DNA of 64,000 nt from Enterovibrio qingdaonensis (GCF_028683135.1 NZ_JAJUBB010000012.1:1-64000); one strand, 5' to 3'; shown: positions 46,606-57,810, counted from the stretch's first letter. Translations and numbers: made by a program. Notes: a model not told the origin generated them from the sequence alone.

Positions 46606-47346
46606 TCACTTAGGTTGTGCGTCAATGCACTGACCGTTAACGTCTTTGCCTTCCGGTGCCATGAGGTAAAGATACAATGGCATAATATCTAGTGGCGTTT
46701 TAAGGTTGTTGGCATCTTCAGCCGGGAAAGCGGATGCACGCATTTTAGTGCGAGTACCACCAGGATTGATGGCGTTAACTTTCACTGTTGTATTGCTTAG
46801 TTCATCCGCTAACACTTGCATCATGCCTTCTGTCGCGAATTTAGATATGGCATACGTACCCCAGAACGCGCGACCGGAATGACCAACGGTCGAGGATGTG
46901 AAAACAATACGCCCATCTTCTGATTTTTGAATCAACGCCATGATAGCTTGCGTCATTAAGAAGGTCGCTTTGACATTGACTTGCATGACTTCGTCGTAGG
47001 CTTTTTCTTCAATCTGATCAAAGGGGCTGAGTACACCCAGTAAGCCTGCGTTGTGCAATACACCATCAAGTCGACCGAATTGTTGCTCAATCGTATCCGC
47101 CATATCAATATAATGCTGACGCGTTGCCCCTAACATATCCAGAGGGATAATGGCAGGTTGTGGGCCCCCTGCGGCTTCAATCTCATCGTAAACGCCTTCC
47201 AGTTTCTTCACTGTACGGCCGAGCAATATAACGGTTGCGCCGTGTTGAGCGTAACTGAGCGCGGCCTGACGACCAATTCCATCTCCAGCACCGGTCACCA
47301 AAATGACTTTACCTGCCAGTGCGTTGGCTGCTATTTGATACTCCAC
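46606..47346 (-). CDS. yciK: YciK family short-chain oxidoreductase
   Basis: 246-residue Rossmann-fold SDR: nucleotide motif TGAGDGIGRQ, NAGLLG, catalytic Ser in FTSSTVGHSGR, Tyr/Lys in YAISKFA, and NPGGTRTKM. It aligns end to end with E. coli YciK, whose substrate is unknown. It is transcribed convergently to rluB. Confidence 0.93.
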   Translation of the reverse strand: MEYQIAANALAGKVILVTGAGDGIGRQAALSYAQHGATVILLGRTVKKLEGVYDEIEAAGGPQPAIIPLDMLGATRQHYIDMADTIEQQFGRLDGVLHNAGLLGVLSPFDQIEEKAYDEVMQVNVKATFLMTQAIMALIQKSEDGRIVFTSSTVGHSGRAFWGTYAISKFATEGMMQVLADELSNTTVKVNAINPGGTRTKMRASAFPAEDANNLKTPLDIMPLYLYLMAPEGKDVNGQCIDAQPK

Positions 47347-47590
47347 GTTACAATATTCCTTTTATCATCGACATTGCTGTCTGTTCATCTCAACAGTCAT
47401 CATTGTAAGATGCTCTTAATGGCTGAAACAACCAGTCAATGCGAAATTAGCGGGCTGAGCAGGCTATTCAATTCCTTTGAAAACTGCATATTGGCATTGT
47501 TTGGGTATAGAATAGGTCACACGGCTAAAAGTAAGTGCCTCAGCCTTTTGAAGGTCGCTTGGATATAAAAGAAAAAACGAGGAACAGAGT

Positions 47591-48649
47591 TTGGAATTTT
47601 TGCTGGATTACGGGCTATTTCTTGCCAAAGTGTTGACGTTTGCCGTTGCAGTTATTGCGGTATTAATTATTGCGAAAAGTGCAGGTGGTAAACAGGGACA
47701 AAAGGGTGATCTGGAAATCACTAACTTGACTGAAAATCATAAAGATCTCGTGCATTCAATGGAATCGCATCTTTATGACGAAGCAGCTTTAAAAGCGCGA
47801 GACAAAGCGGAAAAGAAAGCGGAAAAAGCCAAGGCAAAAGAAGCAAAAGCCGAGGCAAAGAAAATGACGGATACAGCCTCTTTGGAGTCGAGCCGAAAAC
47901 CGCATGTGTTTGTGTTGGACTTTAAGGGCAGCATTGATGCGCGTGAAGTCACAGCCCTACGTGAAGAAGTTACCGCGGTTCTATCGGTTGCCAAAGAGGG
48001 CGATGAAGTATTAGTGCGTTTGGAAAGCGGTGGCGGTATGGTACATGCGTATGGCCTTGCGTCTTCCCAGCTCGATCGCATTAAACAAGCAGGTATTCCG
48101 CTGACCGTTTCTGTCGACAAAGTGGCGGCTAGCGGCGGCTATATGATGGCGTGCGTTGCCGATAAAATTATCGCTGCACCCTTTGCTGTGGTTGGCTCAA
48201 TCGGCGTCATTGCCCAACTGCCAAACTTCAACAAACTGTTGAAAAAACATGATATTGAGTTTGAGCAACTTACCGCAGGTGAGTTCAAACGTACACTGAC
48301 TATGTTTGGTGAGAATACCGACAAAGCGCGTGAAAAATTCATGACTGAGTTGGAAGAAACTCACACTTTGTTTAAAGACTTCATTGCTGACCATCGCCCA
48401 TCTCTGGAGTTGGAGAAAGTCGCGACAGGTGAGCATTGGTTTGGGAATCAAGCTCTGCCGTTGGGCCTGATAGATAGCATTGGCACCAGTGACGATTACT
48501 TGGTGTCTGTGGTGAAAGAAAAAGATGTTCTGAGCGTGAAATACGTTCAGCGTAAAAAGCTGGCAGAAAAATTGGCTGGAGCTTCGGCAGATGCGTTAGA
48601 TCGCGTTCTGCTTAAGTGGATCAGCCGTGGCCAGCGACCAATAGTTTAG
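47591..48649 (+). CDS. sohB: Inner-membrane protease SohB
   Basis: 352-residue S49-family (SppA-like) protease. There is one N-terminal membrane helix (~8-28), a charged Ala/Lys/Glu-rich coil (~65-95), then the protease domain with the catalytic Ser in DKVAASGGYMMACVAD and the Lys in AGEFKRTLTMFG. It starts at TTG, with AGGA 7 bases upstream. Neighbours are as in E. coli (yciK, yciN, topA). Confidence 0.92.
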   Translation: MEFLLDYGLFLAKVLTFAVAVIAVLIIAKSAGGKQGQKGDLEITNLTENHKDLVHSMESHLYDEAALKARDKAEKKAEKAKAKEAKAEAKKMTDTASLESSRKPHVFVLDFKGSIDAREVTALREEVTAVLSVAKEGDEVLVRLESGGGMVHAYGLASSQLDRIKQAGIPLTVSVDKVAASGGYMMACVADKIIAAPFAVVGSIGVIAQLPNFNKLLKKHDIEFEQLTAGEFKRTLTMFGENTDKAREKFMTELEETHTLFKDFIADHRPSLELEKVATGEHWFGNQALPLGLIDSIGTSDDYLVSVVKEKDVLSVKYVQRKKLAEKLAGASADALDRVLLKWISRGQRPIV

Positions 48650-48657
48650 GAGTGTAG

Positions 48658-49068
48658 ATGAATCAACTGAAAATGCTGTTTTCCCTTCGTGGACGCATAC
48701 GTAGGCGAGATTGGTGGCTGTATCAAATACCGTTGCTGATCCTGTGTATCCCTGCGGCCTATGAGCTGATTAATGGCGTGTCTTACGGCATCATCAGCCC
48801 GATCGGTCAATACGCAGCGTTTTTTGGGTCGTTAGCTCTCAGTATTAAGAGAATTCAAGACAGAGACTTGAGTTTGTACTGGGCACTAATTCTTGTCGTT
48901 CCAATTATTGGAATGATATTTTCGCTCGTCGAACTTGGCCTGAAAGATGGTACGCCAGGACCAAATCGTTATGGTCCAGATCCGAAAGGACGTGGTGGAA
49001 AAGACCAAGATGGCAACGGTTCTTCACAAATCAAAAAAGAAAAAGATACCGCGGTATTTGAAGGGTAA
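48658..49068 (+). CDS. DUF805 inner-membrane protein
   Basis: 136 residues. The DUF805 signature is clear: FSLRGRIRRRDWWLYQIPL at the N-terminus, then SIKRIQDRDLSLYWALILVVPIIGM and GTPGPNRYGPDPKG. Three hydrophobic segments, then a charged Lys/Gly/Asp-rich tail. The function is unknown. It follows sohB by 8 bases (GGAGTG before the ATG), so it is co-transcribed. Confidence 0.88.
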   Translation: MNQLKMLFSLRGRIRRRDWWLYQIPLLILCIPAAYELINGVSYGIISPIGQYAAFFGSLALSIKRIQDRDLSLYWALILVVPIIGMIFSLVELGLKDGTPGPNRYGPDPKGRGGKDQDGNGSSQIKKEKDTAVFEG

Positions 49069-49080
49069 TTTGCTGAGTGA

Positions 49081-49111
49081 ATAAATGCCACCGAATTGCG
49101 GTGGCATTTTT
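49081..49111. terminator. Bidirectional terminator between the DUF805 gene and yciN
   Basis: AAATGCCACCG/CGGTGGCATTT-type stem with flanking A/T-runs between convergent genes. Confidence 0.85.
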
Positions 49112-49124
49112 TGTAAGGCATCGA

Positions 49125-49370
49125 TCACTTAATTGTGTATTGCTTTGAAAGCTGATGAGCCAGATACTTAAACATGTTGAATACTAACGTTGTTTTTGGA
49201 GTCGGTAGTCCGTTTTCGTCCAAGAAGTACTCACCTTTAAATACCATTACGCCAGCCTTTTCTTCCACTGATTCCGCGTGCATACCTTCTAGGTACTCAT
49301 CGTGATCTCGGATCATTTGATTGGCGATATTCAGCAGCTCTTCGGCGCTGATCGGGGCTTTCTGTGACAT
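49125..49370 (-). CDS. yciN: YciN family protein (DUF2498)
   Basis: 81 residues, with the YciN block GVMVFKGEYFLDENGLPTPKTTLVFNMFKYLAHQLS. A small cytoplasmic protein of unknown role, next to topA as in E. coli, but here divergent from it. Confidence 0.92.
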   Translation of the reverse strand: MSQKAPISAEELLNIANQMIRDHDEYLEGMHAESVEEKAGVMVFKGEYFLDENGLPTPKTTLVFNMFKYLAHQLSKQYTIK

Positions 49371-49773
49371 AAATATCTCGAATGCTTAGGTACGAAAAGC
49401 GGCAGTATAACGCCTTTGAAAGAAAATGGGCACGTGACATGTAAATTGTTGAATTCGTCACCTTTGGTGAGGCTTAGTGTGAGCCAAGCCAGAAAATTTT
49501 GAAGACGAATGGCATATTGCTGTTGGTCAATGGTAATGATTAGCGCGCTTGCAAAAGTGAGACTACGCTAAGCCTCCGGAAGGTCAAGAATACTGTTTAC
49601 AGATTTTTTACAACTGGAGAAGCAGCAATCAATCAGGGGAAATAATAAAGAAACTGGTTGATATTCCGATCGAGTCGCTCAATATTAAAAAAAGCGTCAG
49701 TAGCGTGCCTTAAAGTTTTGCATGCGATTTGAACTACTAAATGAATTTTTAACGCGAGGGCGTATTGGTCACT
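49371..49773. other. topA upstream region
   Basis: About 400 bases between divergent yciN and topA with no supported coding frame. It should hold the topA promoters; I could not assign a confident -10/-35 pair. A short inverted repeat (GGCTT ... AAGCC) lies near 49471-49490. Confidence 0.45.
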
Positions 49774-52395
49774 ATGGGTAAATCTCTCGTTATCGTGGAG
49801 TCCCCGGCAAAGGCAAAAACGATTAATAAGTATCTGGGCAAAGACTTCATCGTTAAATCGAGTGTAGGTCATGTTCGAGATCTGCCTACCGGCGCCGCAC
49901 AAGGCGGCAAGAAAGCAACGCCTATCTCAACCAAAGGGTTGAGCACGGAAGACAAAGAACGCATTAAAAAAGACAAAGAGAAAAATGCGTTGATCAACAA
50001 AATGGGCGTTGATCCTTATCGCGACTGGAAAGCGAACTATCAAATTCTACCAGGCAAAGAGAAAGTTGTTGCCGAACTACAAGCGTTAGCTGAAAAGGCG
50101 GATTACGTTTATCTCGCAACGGATTTGGACCGCGAAGGGGAAGCCATTGCTTGGCACCTGCGGGAAATTATCGGTGGCGACGAAAGCCGTTTCAAACGCG
50201 TTGTGTTCAACGAAATTACCAAAAACGCAATCCAACAGGCGTTCCAATCTCCTGGCGAACTGAATATGGATGGCGTAAACGCGCAGCAAGCGCGTCGATT
50301 CCTTGACCGTGTTGTTGGCTTCATGGTTTCGCCGCTACTTTGGAAAAAAGTTGCACGTGGTTTGTCTGCAGGTCGTGTTCAGTCAGTAGCGGTAAAACTG
50401 CTGGTAGAACGTGAGCACGAGATCAAAGCGTTTATCCCGCAAGAATATTGGGATATTCACTCAGACACTACGACAGCGAGCCAAAACGTGTTGCGTTTGG
50501 TGGTTGCTCAGCAAAATCGTGAGGCGTTCAAACCGCTGAACGAAGCGCAAGCAATGGCCGCGACAGATGCGCTGAAAAAGGCGACTTACAAAGTCACTGA
50601 CCGCGAAGACCGTCCGACGACGAGTAAGCCATCTGCACCTTACATTACGTCAACGTTGCAACAAGCAGCGAGCACCCGTATGGGCTTTGGCGTGAAGAAG
50701 ACCATGATGCTGGCGCAACGTCTGTACGAAGCAGGTTACATTACCTATATGCGTACCGACTCAACTAACTTGAGCAAAGAAGCCGTTGAATCAGCACGCG
50801 CATTTATTGGCGGCGAATACGGTGAAAACTACTTGCCAGGTGCGCCAATCGTTTACGGCTCGAAAGGCAATGCTCAAGAGGCGCACGAAGCAATTCGTCC
50901 TTCTAGCATCGATGTGAAAGCTGACGATCTGCAAGGTATGGATCCTGATGCACACCGCCTTTACGATCTCATTTGGCGTCAATTTGTGTCTTGCCAGATG
51001 GTGCCAGCGAAATACGACTCAAGCACCATCACTGTGCAAGCCGGTGAGTTCACGCTGAAAGCGAAAGGACGTACGTTACGTTTTGACGGTTGGACTCGCG
51101 TACAGCGTCCAATGGGTAAAAACGAAGACACAACGCTTCCACACGTTGATGTGGGCGAGATTCTGTCTCTAGACAAGGTTGACCCTAAGCAACACTTCAC
51201 GAAGCCGCCAGCGCGCTTTACAGAAGCTGCTTTGGTTAAAGAACTTGAGAAGCGCGGCATTGGCCGACCATCAACTTACGCTGCAATCATTTCGACGATT
51301 CAAGATCGTGGTTATGTGCGTGTTGAGCAGCGTCGCTTCTATGCGGAAAAAATGGGTGAGATTGTTTCTGATCGCCTCGATGACAGCTTCGCAGATTTGA
51401 TGGACTACGATTTTACAGCGCGCATGGAAGGTCAGCTTGACCAAATCGCCATGGGCAATGAAGATTGGAAAAAAGTCCTGAACAACTTCTTCAAAGCATT
51501 TACCGACGATTTAGGTAAAGCAGAGCTTGAGGAAGGTGAAGGCGGTATGAAGCCTAACAGCATCGTACTGACGGATATTGACTGTCCTACGTGTGGACGC
51601 AAGATGGGTATCCGTACCGCTTCGACAGGCGTATTCCTGGGTTGTTCTGGTTATGCGTTGCCACCAAAGGAACGCTGTAAAACCACGATCAACCTGATGG
51701 ACGAAGAAGGCATTGTTAACGTTTTGGAAGAAGACGTTGAAACTGCCGCGCTGCGTGCGAAAAAGCGTTGTCCGAAGTGTGAAACGGCAATGGACGCATA
51801 CTTGATCGACCAATCTCGTAAGCTGCATGTTTGTGGTAACAACCCAAGCTGTGACGGTTACTTGGTTGAGAAGGGCGAGTACAAGCTGAAAGGCTACGAA
51901 GGTCCGGTTGTCGAGTGCGACAAGTGTGGTTCTGATATGGTCCTTAAAAATGGCCGTTTCGGTAAATACATGGACTGTACTAGTGAGACATGTAAGAACA
52001 CACGTAAGATCCTGAAAAACGGCGAAGTTGCGCCACCAAAAGAAGACCCAGTGCATTTCCCAGAGTTGCCTTGTGAAAACTCAGATGCGTACTTTGTGCT
52101 TCGTGACGGTGCCTCCGGTCTGTTTTTGGCGGCGAGTAACTTCCCTAAATCACGCGAAACCCGCGCGCCTTTAGTGGAAGAGCTTGCACGTTTCAAAGAT
52201 CGTTTGCATGACAAGTTTAAATATCTTGCAGATGCACCTTCTGAAGACCCTGATGGTCGTAAGGCAGTGGTTCGCTTTAGCCGTAAGAGCAAAGAAAACT
52301 ACGTGCGTACAGAAGAAGATGGCAAACCATCTGGTTGGACGGGTTTGTACATTGACGGTAAGTGGGAAATTACCGATAAGCGCAAGAAAAAGTAA
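49774..52395 (+). CDS. topA: DNA topoisomerase I
   Basis: 873-residue type IA topoisomerase that relaxes negative supercoils. It begins [38 protein letters not shown] (Toprim), with [15 protein letters not shown], the catalytic Tyr in [12 protein letters not shown], and a C-terminal series of zinc-ribbon Cys motifs ([26 protein letters not shown]) followed by zinc-free repeats. The start is taken at ATG 49774 by homology. A GAGGG sits 13 bases upstream and would better suit the in-frame TTG at 49765, so the N-terminus may carry three extra residues. Confidence 0.96.
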   Translation: MGKSLVIVESPAKAKTINKYLGKDFIVKSSVGHVRDLPTGAAQGGKKATPISTKGLSTEDKERIKKDKEKNALINKMGVDPYRDWKANYQILPGKEKVVAELQALAEKADYVYLATDLDREGEAIAWHLREIIGGDESRFKRVVFNEITKNAIQQAFQSPGELNMDGVNAQQARRFLDRVVGFMVSPLLWKKVARGLSAGRVQSVAVKLLVEREHEIKAFIPQEYWDIHSDTTTASQNVLRLVVAQQNREAFKPLNEAQAMAATDALKKATYKVTDREDRPTTSKPSAPYITSTLQQAASTRMGFGVKKTMMLAQRLYEAGYITYMRTDSTNLSKEAVESARAFIGGEYGENYLPGAPIVYGSKGNAQEAHEAIRPSSIDVKADDLQGMDPDAHRLYDLIWRQFVSCQMVPAKYDSSTITVQAGEFTLKAKGRTLRFDGWTRVQRPMGKNEDTTLPHVDVGEILSLDKVDPKQHFTKPPARFTEAALVKELEKRGIGRPSTYAAIISTIQDRGYVRVEQRRFYAEKMGEIVSDRLDDSFADLMDYDFTARMEGQLDQIAMGNEDWKKVLNNFFKAFTDDLGKAELEEGEGGMKPNSIVLTDIDCPTCGRKMGIRTASTGVFLGCSGYALPPKERCKTTINLMDEEGIVNVLEEDVETAALRAKKRCPKCETAMDAYLIDQSRKLHVCGNNPSCDGYLVEKGEYKLKGYEGPVVECDKCGSDMVLKNGRFGKYMDCTSETCKNTRKILKNGEVAPPKEDPVHFPELPCENSDAYFVLRDGASGLFLAASNFPKSRETRAPLVEELARFKDRLHDKFKYLADAPSEDPDGRKAVVRFSRKSKENYVRTEEDGKPSGWTGLYIDGKWEITDKRKKK

Positions 52396-52414
52396 TTGCA
52401 CGCGATGAAGATTG

Positions 52415-52443
52415 AAAAGGCAGCTGAAGAGCTGCCTTTTTTT
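52415..52443 (+). terminator. Terminator of topA
   Basis: AAAAGGCAGCT/AGCTGCCTTTT stem with a 4-base loop and a long T-run, 20 bases after the stop. Confidence 0.9.
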
Positions 52444-52657
52444 GTTTATGTATACAAAAATGTAATTAATAAGGTAATTGATATCAGATATTTGCGACCT
52501 GCACGATATTTACTTGGGTTGCAACCCTTGTGTTGCCTAATTTTTAATCTTGCAACGAGGGTTCAAATGTCATTACTAAAATTGTGGATTCTCTATAAAA
52601 ATTAGCTCTTTGTCTTTATATAGTGCCTTTTTAGGTAGCTGTTATATGGAGAGAGTC

Positions 52658-54568
52658 ATGCTATCTCGATTTAAAATTGGCACTCGCATTGTGTTGAGTA
52701 TATGTACCTTGTTAGTCATTCTAACGGGGGCGGTGTTAGCTGTTGTCTTAACTGAGTTTTCGCAGCTAATAAAAGAGGGAGAGCGTCGCGAGCTAGAAAA
52801 GCTGTATTCAGCCGCTATTTCGGAAATTGGGTCGTCTGCCCATTTGGCTGTTGCATTATCGACCGTAGTGGCAAATATGCCTGATGCACAACAGGCGTTT
52901 GCAGACGGCGACCGTGACAAACTCAATCAAATAAGCCAGCACGTATTCTTACCGTTAAAACAATCCTTTTCTGTTGAACAATTCCAGTTTCATACGCCAC
53001 CGGCGACCTCATTTTTGCGTGTTCATCAGCCAACGAAATTCGGTGACGATTTGTCTGGTTTTCGTGAAACGGTTGTTCAGACAAATCGTAATAAAGAGAG
53101 CGTTCAAGGCTTAGAAAATGGGGTTGCAGGTCTTGGTATCCGAGGCGTTTCTCCCGTTTTCTATCAAAATGACCATATTGGTTCGATTGAGTTTGGGATG
53201 TCATTCGGTCAACCGTTCTTTGAACGATTCCAAGAAAGGCATAACGCGGCAATTGCGTTAATCCTGCCAGACGCCGGCGGTTTCAAGTCTTTTGGAGGTA
53301 CGTTTCACACGCCCAAGCTAAGCGAGACCGCTTTGCTTTCGAGTATAATGGCGGGTGAAGAGTTTGAAGCTGTCGTTGATCTTGAAAGCATTCCCCATGC
53401 GTTGTACATGAAGTCTGTAGAAGATTTCTCAGGTAAACGTTTAGGTGTCTTAGCGATTGCTATGGACAGAACGCATTCCGAGGCTAGCTTGAATGAGATT
53501 TCACTTGAACTGACAATGCTAGCGATAATTGGGCTGATTATCGGAATCGTTGTGGCGTTCGTTATTGCACATGGTATCACGAAGCCCATCGTGTCAACGA
53601 CACGCGCCATGCAGGATATTGCTCAGGGTGAAGGGGATTTAACACAGCGCATCGAGGTGAACAGTCACGATGAAATCGGTGAGCTGTCCACTGCCTTTAA
53701 TCAGTTTGCTCAAAAGATTCATGGGACTATGCAGCAAGTCCTTGATGCAACTAACACCTTAGCAACGTCCGCAGAAGAAATGTCGAGTATCACAAATGCG
53801 AGTCGATCAAGTGCCGCACAACAGCAAGGTGAGACTGAGCAAGTGGCAACTGCGATGAATGAAATGACAGCCACGGTACAAGAGGTTGCTCAACATGCCA
53901 CGCTAGCCGCAGATGCCGCAGAGCGGGCGAATCAATCTACAGATGCGGGTAGCACCGTGGTCGAACGCGTTATTTCAATGATCGATAACTTGGAAAGTGA
54001 AATTCGCGAAACATCAGCCACGATAAATCATCTTGAGCGCGACAGCCAAACAATCGGTTCAGTGCTTGAGGTGATTCGGAATATTGCAGACCAAACTAAC
54101 CTTTTGGCGTTAAATGCCGCAATTGAAGCGGCGCGAGCGGGAGAGCAAGGTAGAGGATTTGCCGTAGTTGCTGATGAGGTCCGTACGCTTGCGAGTCGCA
54201 CTCAATCTTCTACTACTGAGATTCAGGGTATCATTGAGGACCTTCAGCAGCAGGCAAAAGCGGCTGTTGAAGTGATGGGCAGAAGTCAAACCACCACAGA
54301 TGGTTGCGTCGTTGAGGTGAGAAGTGCAGGTGATGCGCTGAATGAAATTCGCAGCGCGGTCTCAGCAATTACAGATATGAATATACAGATAGCAAGTGCT
54401 GCAAATGAGCAGTATTCCGTGTCTCAAGAAATTAACCGAAACGTCAACAACATTAACGATGTGGTAGCGCAAGGGACGGAAAGTGCGGCTCAGATTGCTT
54501 ATGCAGGTGACGAGTTGGCGCAACTTTCAAGCCGACTCCTCAAACTCGTGGGCCAATTTAAGCTTTAA
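52658..54568 (+). CDS. Methyl-accepting chemotaxis protein (dCACHE_3-type)
   Basis: 636 residues. TM1 at ~9-31 and TM2 at ~285-310 enclose a ~250-residue periplasmic sensor with the [49 protein letters not shown] block typical of dCACHE_3 sensors. HAMP (~310-365) and the signalling coil follow; the tip [40 protein letters not shown] is conserved. There is no C-terminal CheR pentapeptide. The start is ATG 52658 (GGAGAG upstream). The ligand is unknown, and no chemotaxis operon is nearby. Confidence 0.9.
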   Translation: MLSRFKIGTRIVLSICTLLVILTGAVLAVVLTEFSQLIKEGERRELEKLYSAAISEIGSSAHLAVALSTVVANMPDAQQAFADGDRDKLNQISQHVFLPLKQSFSVEQFQFHTPPATSFLRVHQPTKFGDDLSGFRETVVQTNRNKESVQGLENGVAGLGIRGVSPVFYQNDHIGSIEFGMSFGQPFFERFQERHNAAIALILPDAGGFKSFGGTFHTPKLSETALLSSIMAGEEFEAVVDLESIPHALYMKSVEDFSGKRLGVLAIAMDRTHSEASLNEISLELTMLAIIGLIIGIVVAFVIAHGITKPIVSTTRAMQDIAQGEGDLTQRIEVNSHDEIGELSTAFNQFAQKIHGTMQQVLDATNTLATSAEEMSSITNASRSSAAQQQGETEQVATAMNEMTATVQEVAQHATLAADAAERANQSTDAGSTVVERVISMIDNLESEIRETSATINHLERDSQTIGSVLEVIRNIADQTNLLALNAAIEAARAGEQGRGFAVVADEVRTLASRTQSSTTEIQGIIEDLQQQAKAAVEVMGRSQTTTDGCVVEVRSAGDALNEIRSAVSAITDMNIQIASAANEQYSVSQEINRNVNNINDVVAQGTESAAQIAYAGDELAQLSSRLLKLVGQFKL

Positions 54569-54638
54569 CCCTCGTTGGAAATTAGCACTTAGCGTATCGA
54601 CCATCTTAGAACTAAGGGTGGAAGGTTACGCACATCAA

Positions 54639-54668
54639 AGCGCCCAATGAAGGCCATTGGGCGTTTTC
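54639..54668. terminator. Bidirectional terminator between the chemoreceptor gene and nasA
   Basis: CGCCCAATG/CATTGGGCG stem with a short loop and a T-run on the plus strand. Confidence 0.8.
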
Positions 54669-54685
54669 ACCTTATCGTAATACCG

Positions 54686-57415
54686 CTACCTGCTGGCACA
54701 ATCAATTTTCAAAGAGGTGTCGTTAAGCAGTTGGTTCACGCAACGCCCCACTTCGGAGATACAGTTTCCGCATCCTTTCCCCGCTTGTGTCATCTCGCAG
54801 ATCTTTTCTACCGAACATGCACCCTTTTCAAAGAAAGCGGTCTCGATATCTGCCTGTTTCACTTGCTTACAGGTACAAATCGTGGGGGATGGTGCTTTCA
54901 GCGTTCCATTGAGAAATGCATGGACATCGGGAAGTGCAAAGTCTGAAGACAGTAATACCGACACATCCGTTTCTATATGCTCGGCTTGTGTGTCGCTAAT
55001 TACATAGGCCATATTGCTTGACTCAGAGAGCGTGATAACGCCAAGTATGCTGTGCGATTTGCAAGAAACGATCGACGTTCGCTTTTTTTCATGAAGCAGT
55101 CTGTTAAATCTCTCATAGACATCCTCCCTCTTCTCCGCAAACTCAAGCCGATAGAGATAGCCACCATCCACTTTTCGTTTCGTCCAGTACTGAGGCTCAA
55201 TGTCATTGATAAAATCCGAACGTAGTGCGGACGTTAAAGCGACATCCAAGGTTGCTTGGATTGCAAGGGACTTCACTTCTATCGGGGTTGCTTTAAATTC
55301 AGGCTGTCCAGAGTAAGGGTCTGTGTTAGCCGGAATGAGCGCATCAACGAGGCCGCCTGATCCGTTTGTTCGGTTCCAGTGGATGGGGGCGAAACATTGG
55401 CCGACAGCACTTTTACTGGTCACGTTGACTCTGAAAATCTGAGATGCACATTCACTGAATACTTTTACAAGCTGTTTATCCTTGATACCGCGATCGGACG
55501 CATCAAAAGGGTGCATGTCCAGCATGGGTTCAGGATCGTGCAGATTTAGCGCAGCGGAGAGTCCGGTGCGTGTCATTGTGTGCCATTGGTCTCTGATTCG
55601 CCCAGTATTCAGCATCAATCCGTACCGTTCAGAGACGGTTGAAGCCGTTGGTTGTAAATCGACAGCGACAAAGCGTGCTTTCCGGTTTGGCGTTGAAAAT
55701 TGGCCATCCTCGTACAATCTTTCAGCGTCCTTTTCTCGAGACACTGGCCATTGTGTTGGCATTAAGTCGTTATAGGCCTGTGCGGACATTCCAGCAAAAC
55801 CGCTCAAATTTAACTGCCTGCGTGTGTGTTCCTCGGTATTGGCCAGTTCTGTTTGCTTGGCGTACTCAATAAAAATGTCATGCTCTGTTTGGTAATTAAA
55901 CGCGCTGTAAAAGCCCATGCGTTTCGCGACTTCGCTGATGATCCACCAATCTGGTTTGGCTTGGCCGGGGGAAGGCATGATTCGTCGTTGACGTGAAATC
56001 CGTCGTTCTGAGTTGGTAACTGTTCCGGATTTTTCGCTCCATCCTTGGGCGGGCAAAAGGACGTTCGCATGCTTTGTGGTATCCGTTTCGGCAATGCAAT
56101 CTGAAACCACAACCATTGGACAATTGGCAAGGATAAGATTAATGCGTTCACTCTCTGGCAAGCTAACGGCGGGGTTGGTTGCCATGATCCAGACAGCTTT
56201 AATCTGACCTGACTCTATCGCGTCAAACATATCGATGGCTTTTAATCCCGGTTGTTGTGCCAATGTAGGGCTGTCCCAAAACGTTTGAATAAGGGATGCG
56301 TGCTCGGCGTTACCAAACTCCATGTGCGCTGCAAGCGTGTTTGCCAGCCCGCCGACTTCGCGACCGCCCATGGCATTTGGTTGTCCGGTGACTGAAAATG
56401 GCGTGCTTCCTGCCTTTCCAATTCGCCCTGTTGCTAGGTGGCAGTTGAGAATGCTGTTTACTTTATCTGACCCGCTCGTCGACTGGTTCACGCCTTGAGA
56501 GAAAACGGTGACGGTCCTTGGCGTTATCCGAAACCAATCATAGAAGGTTTCAATGTCTGAGGTTTTTAAGCCAGTGGCCAAAGCCACTGCAGTGATAGTC
56601 GAAAAACGCTTGGCTTGTTGAAGAGCTTCATCAAAACCCTCTGTTTGCAGGTCAATATAGTCTCGGTTTACTTGATTTAGTTTTGAAAGGTAAGCCAGCA
56701 AACCATTAAACAGGGCAATGTCACTGCCGGGAAACAGAGGAAGGTGGAGGTCCGCAATGTCACAGGAGTTTGTCTCTCTTGGGTCGATGACCACAACCTT
56801 CGTGCCTCGTTTCTCCTTTACTGTCTTAAGACGTTGATACAGTACTGGGTGGCACCAAGCGAGATTTGAGCCTGTGAGAACCACCAAATCGGCCAATTCC
56901 AAATCTTCATAGTTACCGGGAACACAATCTTCACCAAACGCACGTTTGTGCCCTACAACCGTTGATGCCATGCACAGTCGAGAGTTGGTGTCGATGTTGG
57001 CACTGCCGATGAATCCTTTCATCAATTTGTTGGCAACGTAATAGTCTTCAGTTAGCAACTGGCCTGACACATAAAAGGCAACTGAGTCGGGTCCATGTTG
57101 TTCAATGATGTCGTTGAACGATGTTGCTACGTGCGTCAAAGCCTGATCCCAGGAAACAGCGTCGCCATTGATTGACGGCTCAAGAAGTCTTCCGTTTGTT
57201 GTGACGGTGTCACCTAGGGCAAGTCCTTTTGAGCACAGTCGTCCAAAGTTTGCAGGGTGCGCTTCATCACCGCGCACCTCTAGCTTTCCTTGGGGAGTCA
57301 TTCTTGCTTCAACACCGCAACCGACACCGCAATATGCGCAGGTGGTTTTTTTCCATGTTGATGTGTTGTTTTGACTCAGTGTGGTTTCTAATTCTGATTT
57401 CTTTTGACTCTGCAC
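54686..57415 (-). CDS. nasA: Assimilatory nitrate reductase catalytic subunit
   Basis: 909-residue cytoplasmic molybdoenzyme reducing nitrate to nitrite. The N-terminal [4Fe-4S] motif is CAYCGVGCGV...LCSKG (four Cys), the Mo-ligand Cys is in TNSRLCMAS, and the C-terminus carries a BFD-like [2Fe-2S] domain (CTCKQVKQADIETAFFEKG..CEMTQAGKGCGNC). No Tat signal is present. The only start I see is GTG at 57415 and it lacks a convincing ribosome-binding site, so the N-terminus is approximate. Divergent from cobA-nirBD. Confidence 0.93.
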   Translation of the reverse strand: MQSQKKSELETTLSQNNTSTWKKTTCAYCGVGCGVEARMTPQGKLEVRGDEAHPANFGRLCSKGLALGDTVTTNGRLLEPSINGDAVSWDQALTHVATSFNDIIEQHGPDSVAFYVSGQLLTEDYYVANKLMKGFIGSANIDTNSRLCMASTVVGHKRAFGEDCVPGNYEDLELADLVVLTGSNLAWCHPVLYQRLKTVKEKRGTKVVVIDPRETNSCDIADLHLPLFPGSDIALFNGLLAYLSKLNQVNRDYIDLQTEGFDEALQQAKRFSTITAVALATGLKTSDIETFYDWFRITPRTVTVFSQGVNQSTSGSDKVNSILNCHLATGRIGKAGSTPFSVTGQPNAMGGREVGGLANTLAAHMEFGNAEHASLIQTFWDSPTLAQQPGLKAIDMFDAIESGQIKAVWIMATNPAVSLPESERINLILANCPMVVVSDCIAETDTTKHANVLLPAQGWSEKSGTVTNSERRISRQRRIMPSPGQAKPDWWIISEVAKRMGFYSAFNYQTEHDIFIEYAKQTELANTEEHTRRQLNLSGFAGMSAQAYNDLMPTQWPVSREKDAERLYEDGQFSTPNRKARFVAVDLQPTASTVSERYGLMLNTGRIRDQWHTMTRTGLSAALNLHDPEPMLDMHPFDASDRGIKDKQLVKVFSECASQIFRVNVTSKSAVGQCFAPIHWNRTNGSGGLVDALIPANTDPYSGQPEFKATPIEVKSLAIQATLDVALTSALRSDFINDIEPQYWTKRKVDGGYLYRLEFAEKREDVYERFNRLLHEKKRTSIVSCKSHSILGVITLSESSNMAYVISDTQAEHIETDVSVLLSSDFALPDVHAFLNGTLKAPSPTICTCKQVKQADIETAFFEKGACSVEKICEMTQAGKGCGNCISEVGRCVNQLLNDTSLKIDCASR

Positions 57416-57458
57416 GTTTGCACCAAATATTTAGCTGAACAGTTCTAACAACATCTTC

Positions 57459-57474
57459 TGCAACTACTAAGCCA
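57459..57474 (-). promoter_or_regulatory. Sigma-54 promoter of nasA
   Basis: The minus strand reads TGGCTTAGTAGTTGCA. TGGC and TTGCA match the consensus, and GG and GC are 10 bases apart. It lies about 45-60 bases upstream of the nasA start. Confidence 0.75.
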
Positions 57475-57563
57475 ACTTGAAAGATGCGAACAAATATATG
57501 GATGCAATTCCCTGTTTATTGAAAAGTTAATAATAAAGTTTGAGAAAAGTTTGAATTCAGAAT

Positions 57564-57631
57564 GGTGCAAATGCATGTTCTTGCACCTTGTGATGAATTT
57601 AAATGGTGCGACTTCTGTTTTTTATTGCACT
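57564..57631. promoter_or_regulatory. Paired NtrC-like activator sites between nasA and cobA
   Basis: Two inverted pairs: GGTGCA (57564) with TGCACC (57582), and GGTGCG (57605) with TGCACT (57626). Their corresponding halves are 41-44 bases apart, about four DNA turns. The half-sites are those of NtrC; the spacing inside each pair (12-15 bases) differs from the usual NtrC palindrome, so another sigma-54 activator is possible. They lie between both sigma-54 promoters. Confidence 0.55.
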
Positions 57632-57752
57632 CTATTTGTGCGGAGTGAAGACATGACGCTATTCGTGCAATTGATTAAAAAATTAAAGGAGAAGTCGTTT
57701 ATTTATACTTAAAACAGCCATTTAATTTTTTTCTTTAGAATTAATTCTGATG

Positions 57753-57768
57753 TGGCATCCAATTTGCT
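57753..57768 (+). promoter_or_regulatory. Sigma-54 promoter of the cobA-nirBD operon
   Basis: TGGCATCCAATTTGCT: TGGCA and TTGCT both match consensus, with the exact 10-base GG-GC gap. It lies about 42 bases before the proposed cobA ATG. Confidence 0.85.
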
Positions 57769-57810
57769 GATACCTCTTCATCAATTGTTTCGTGAAATTT
57801 GGTGGCATGG

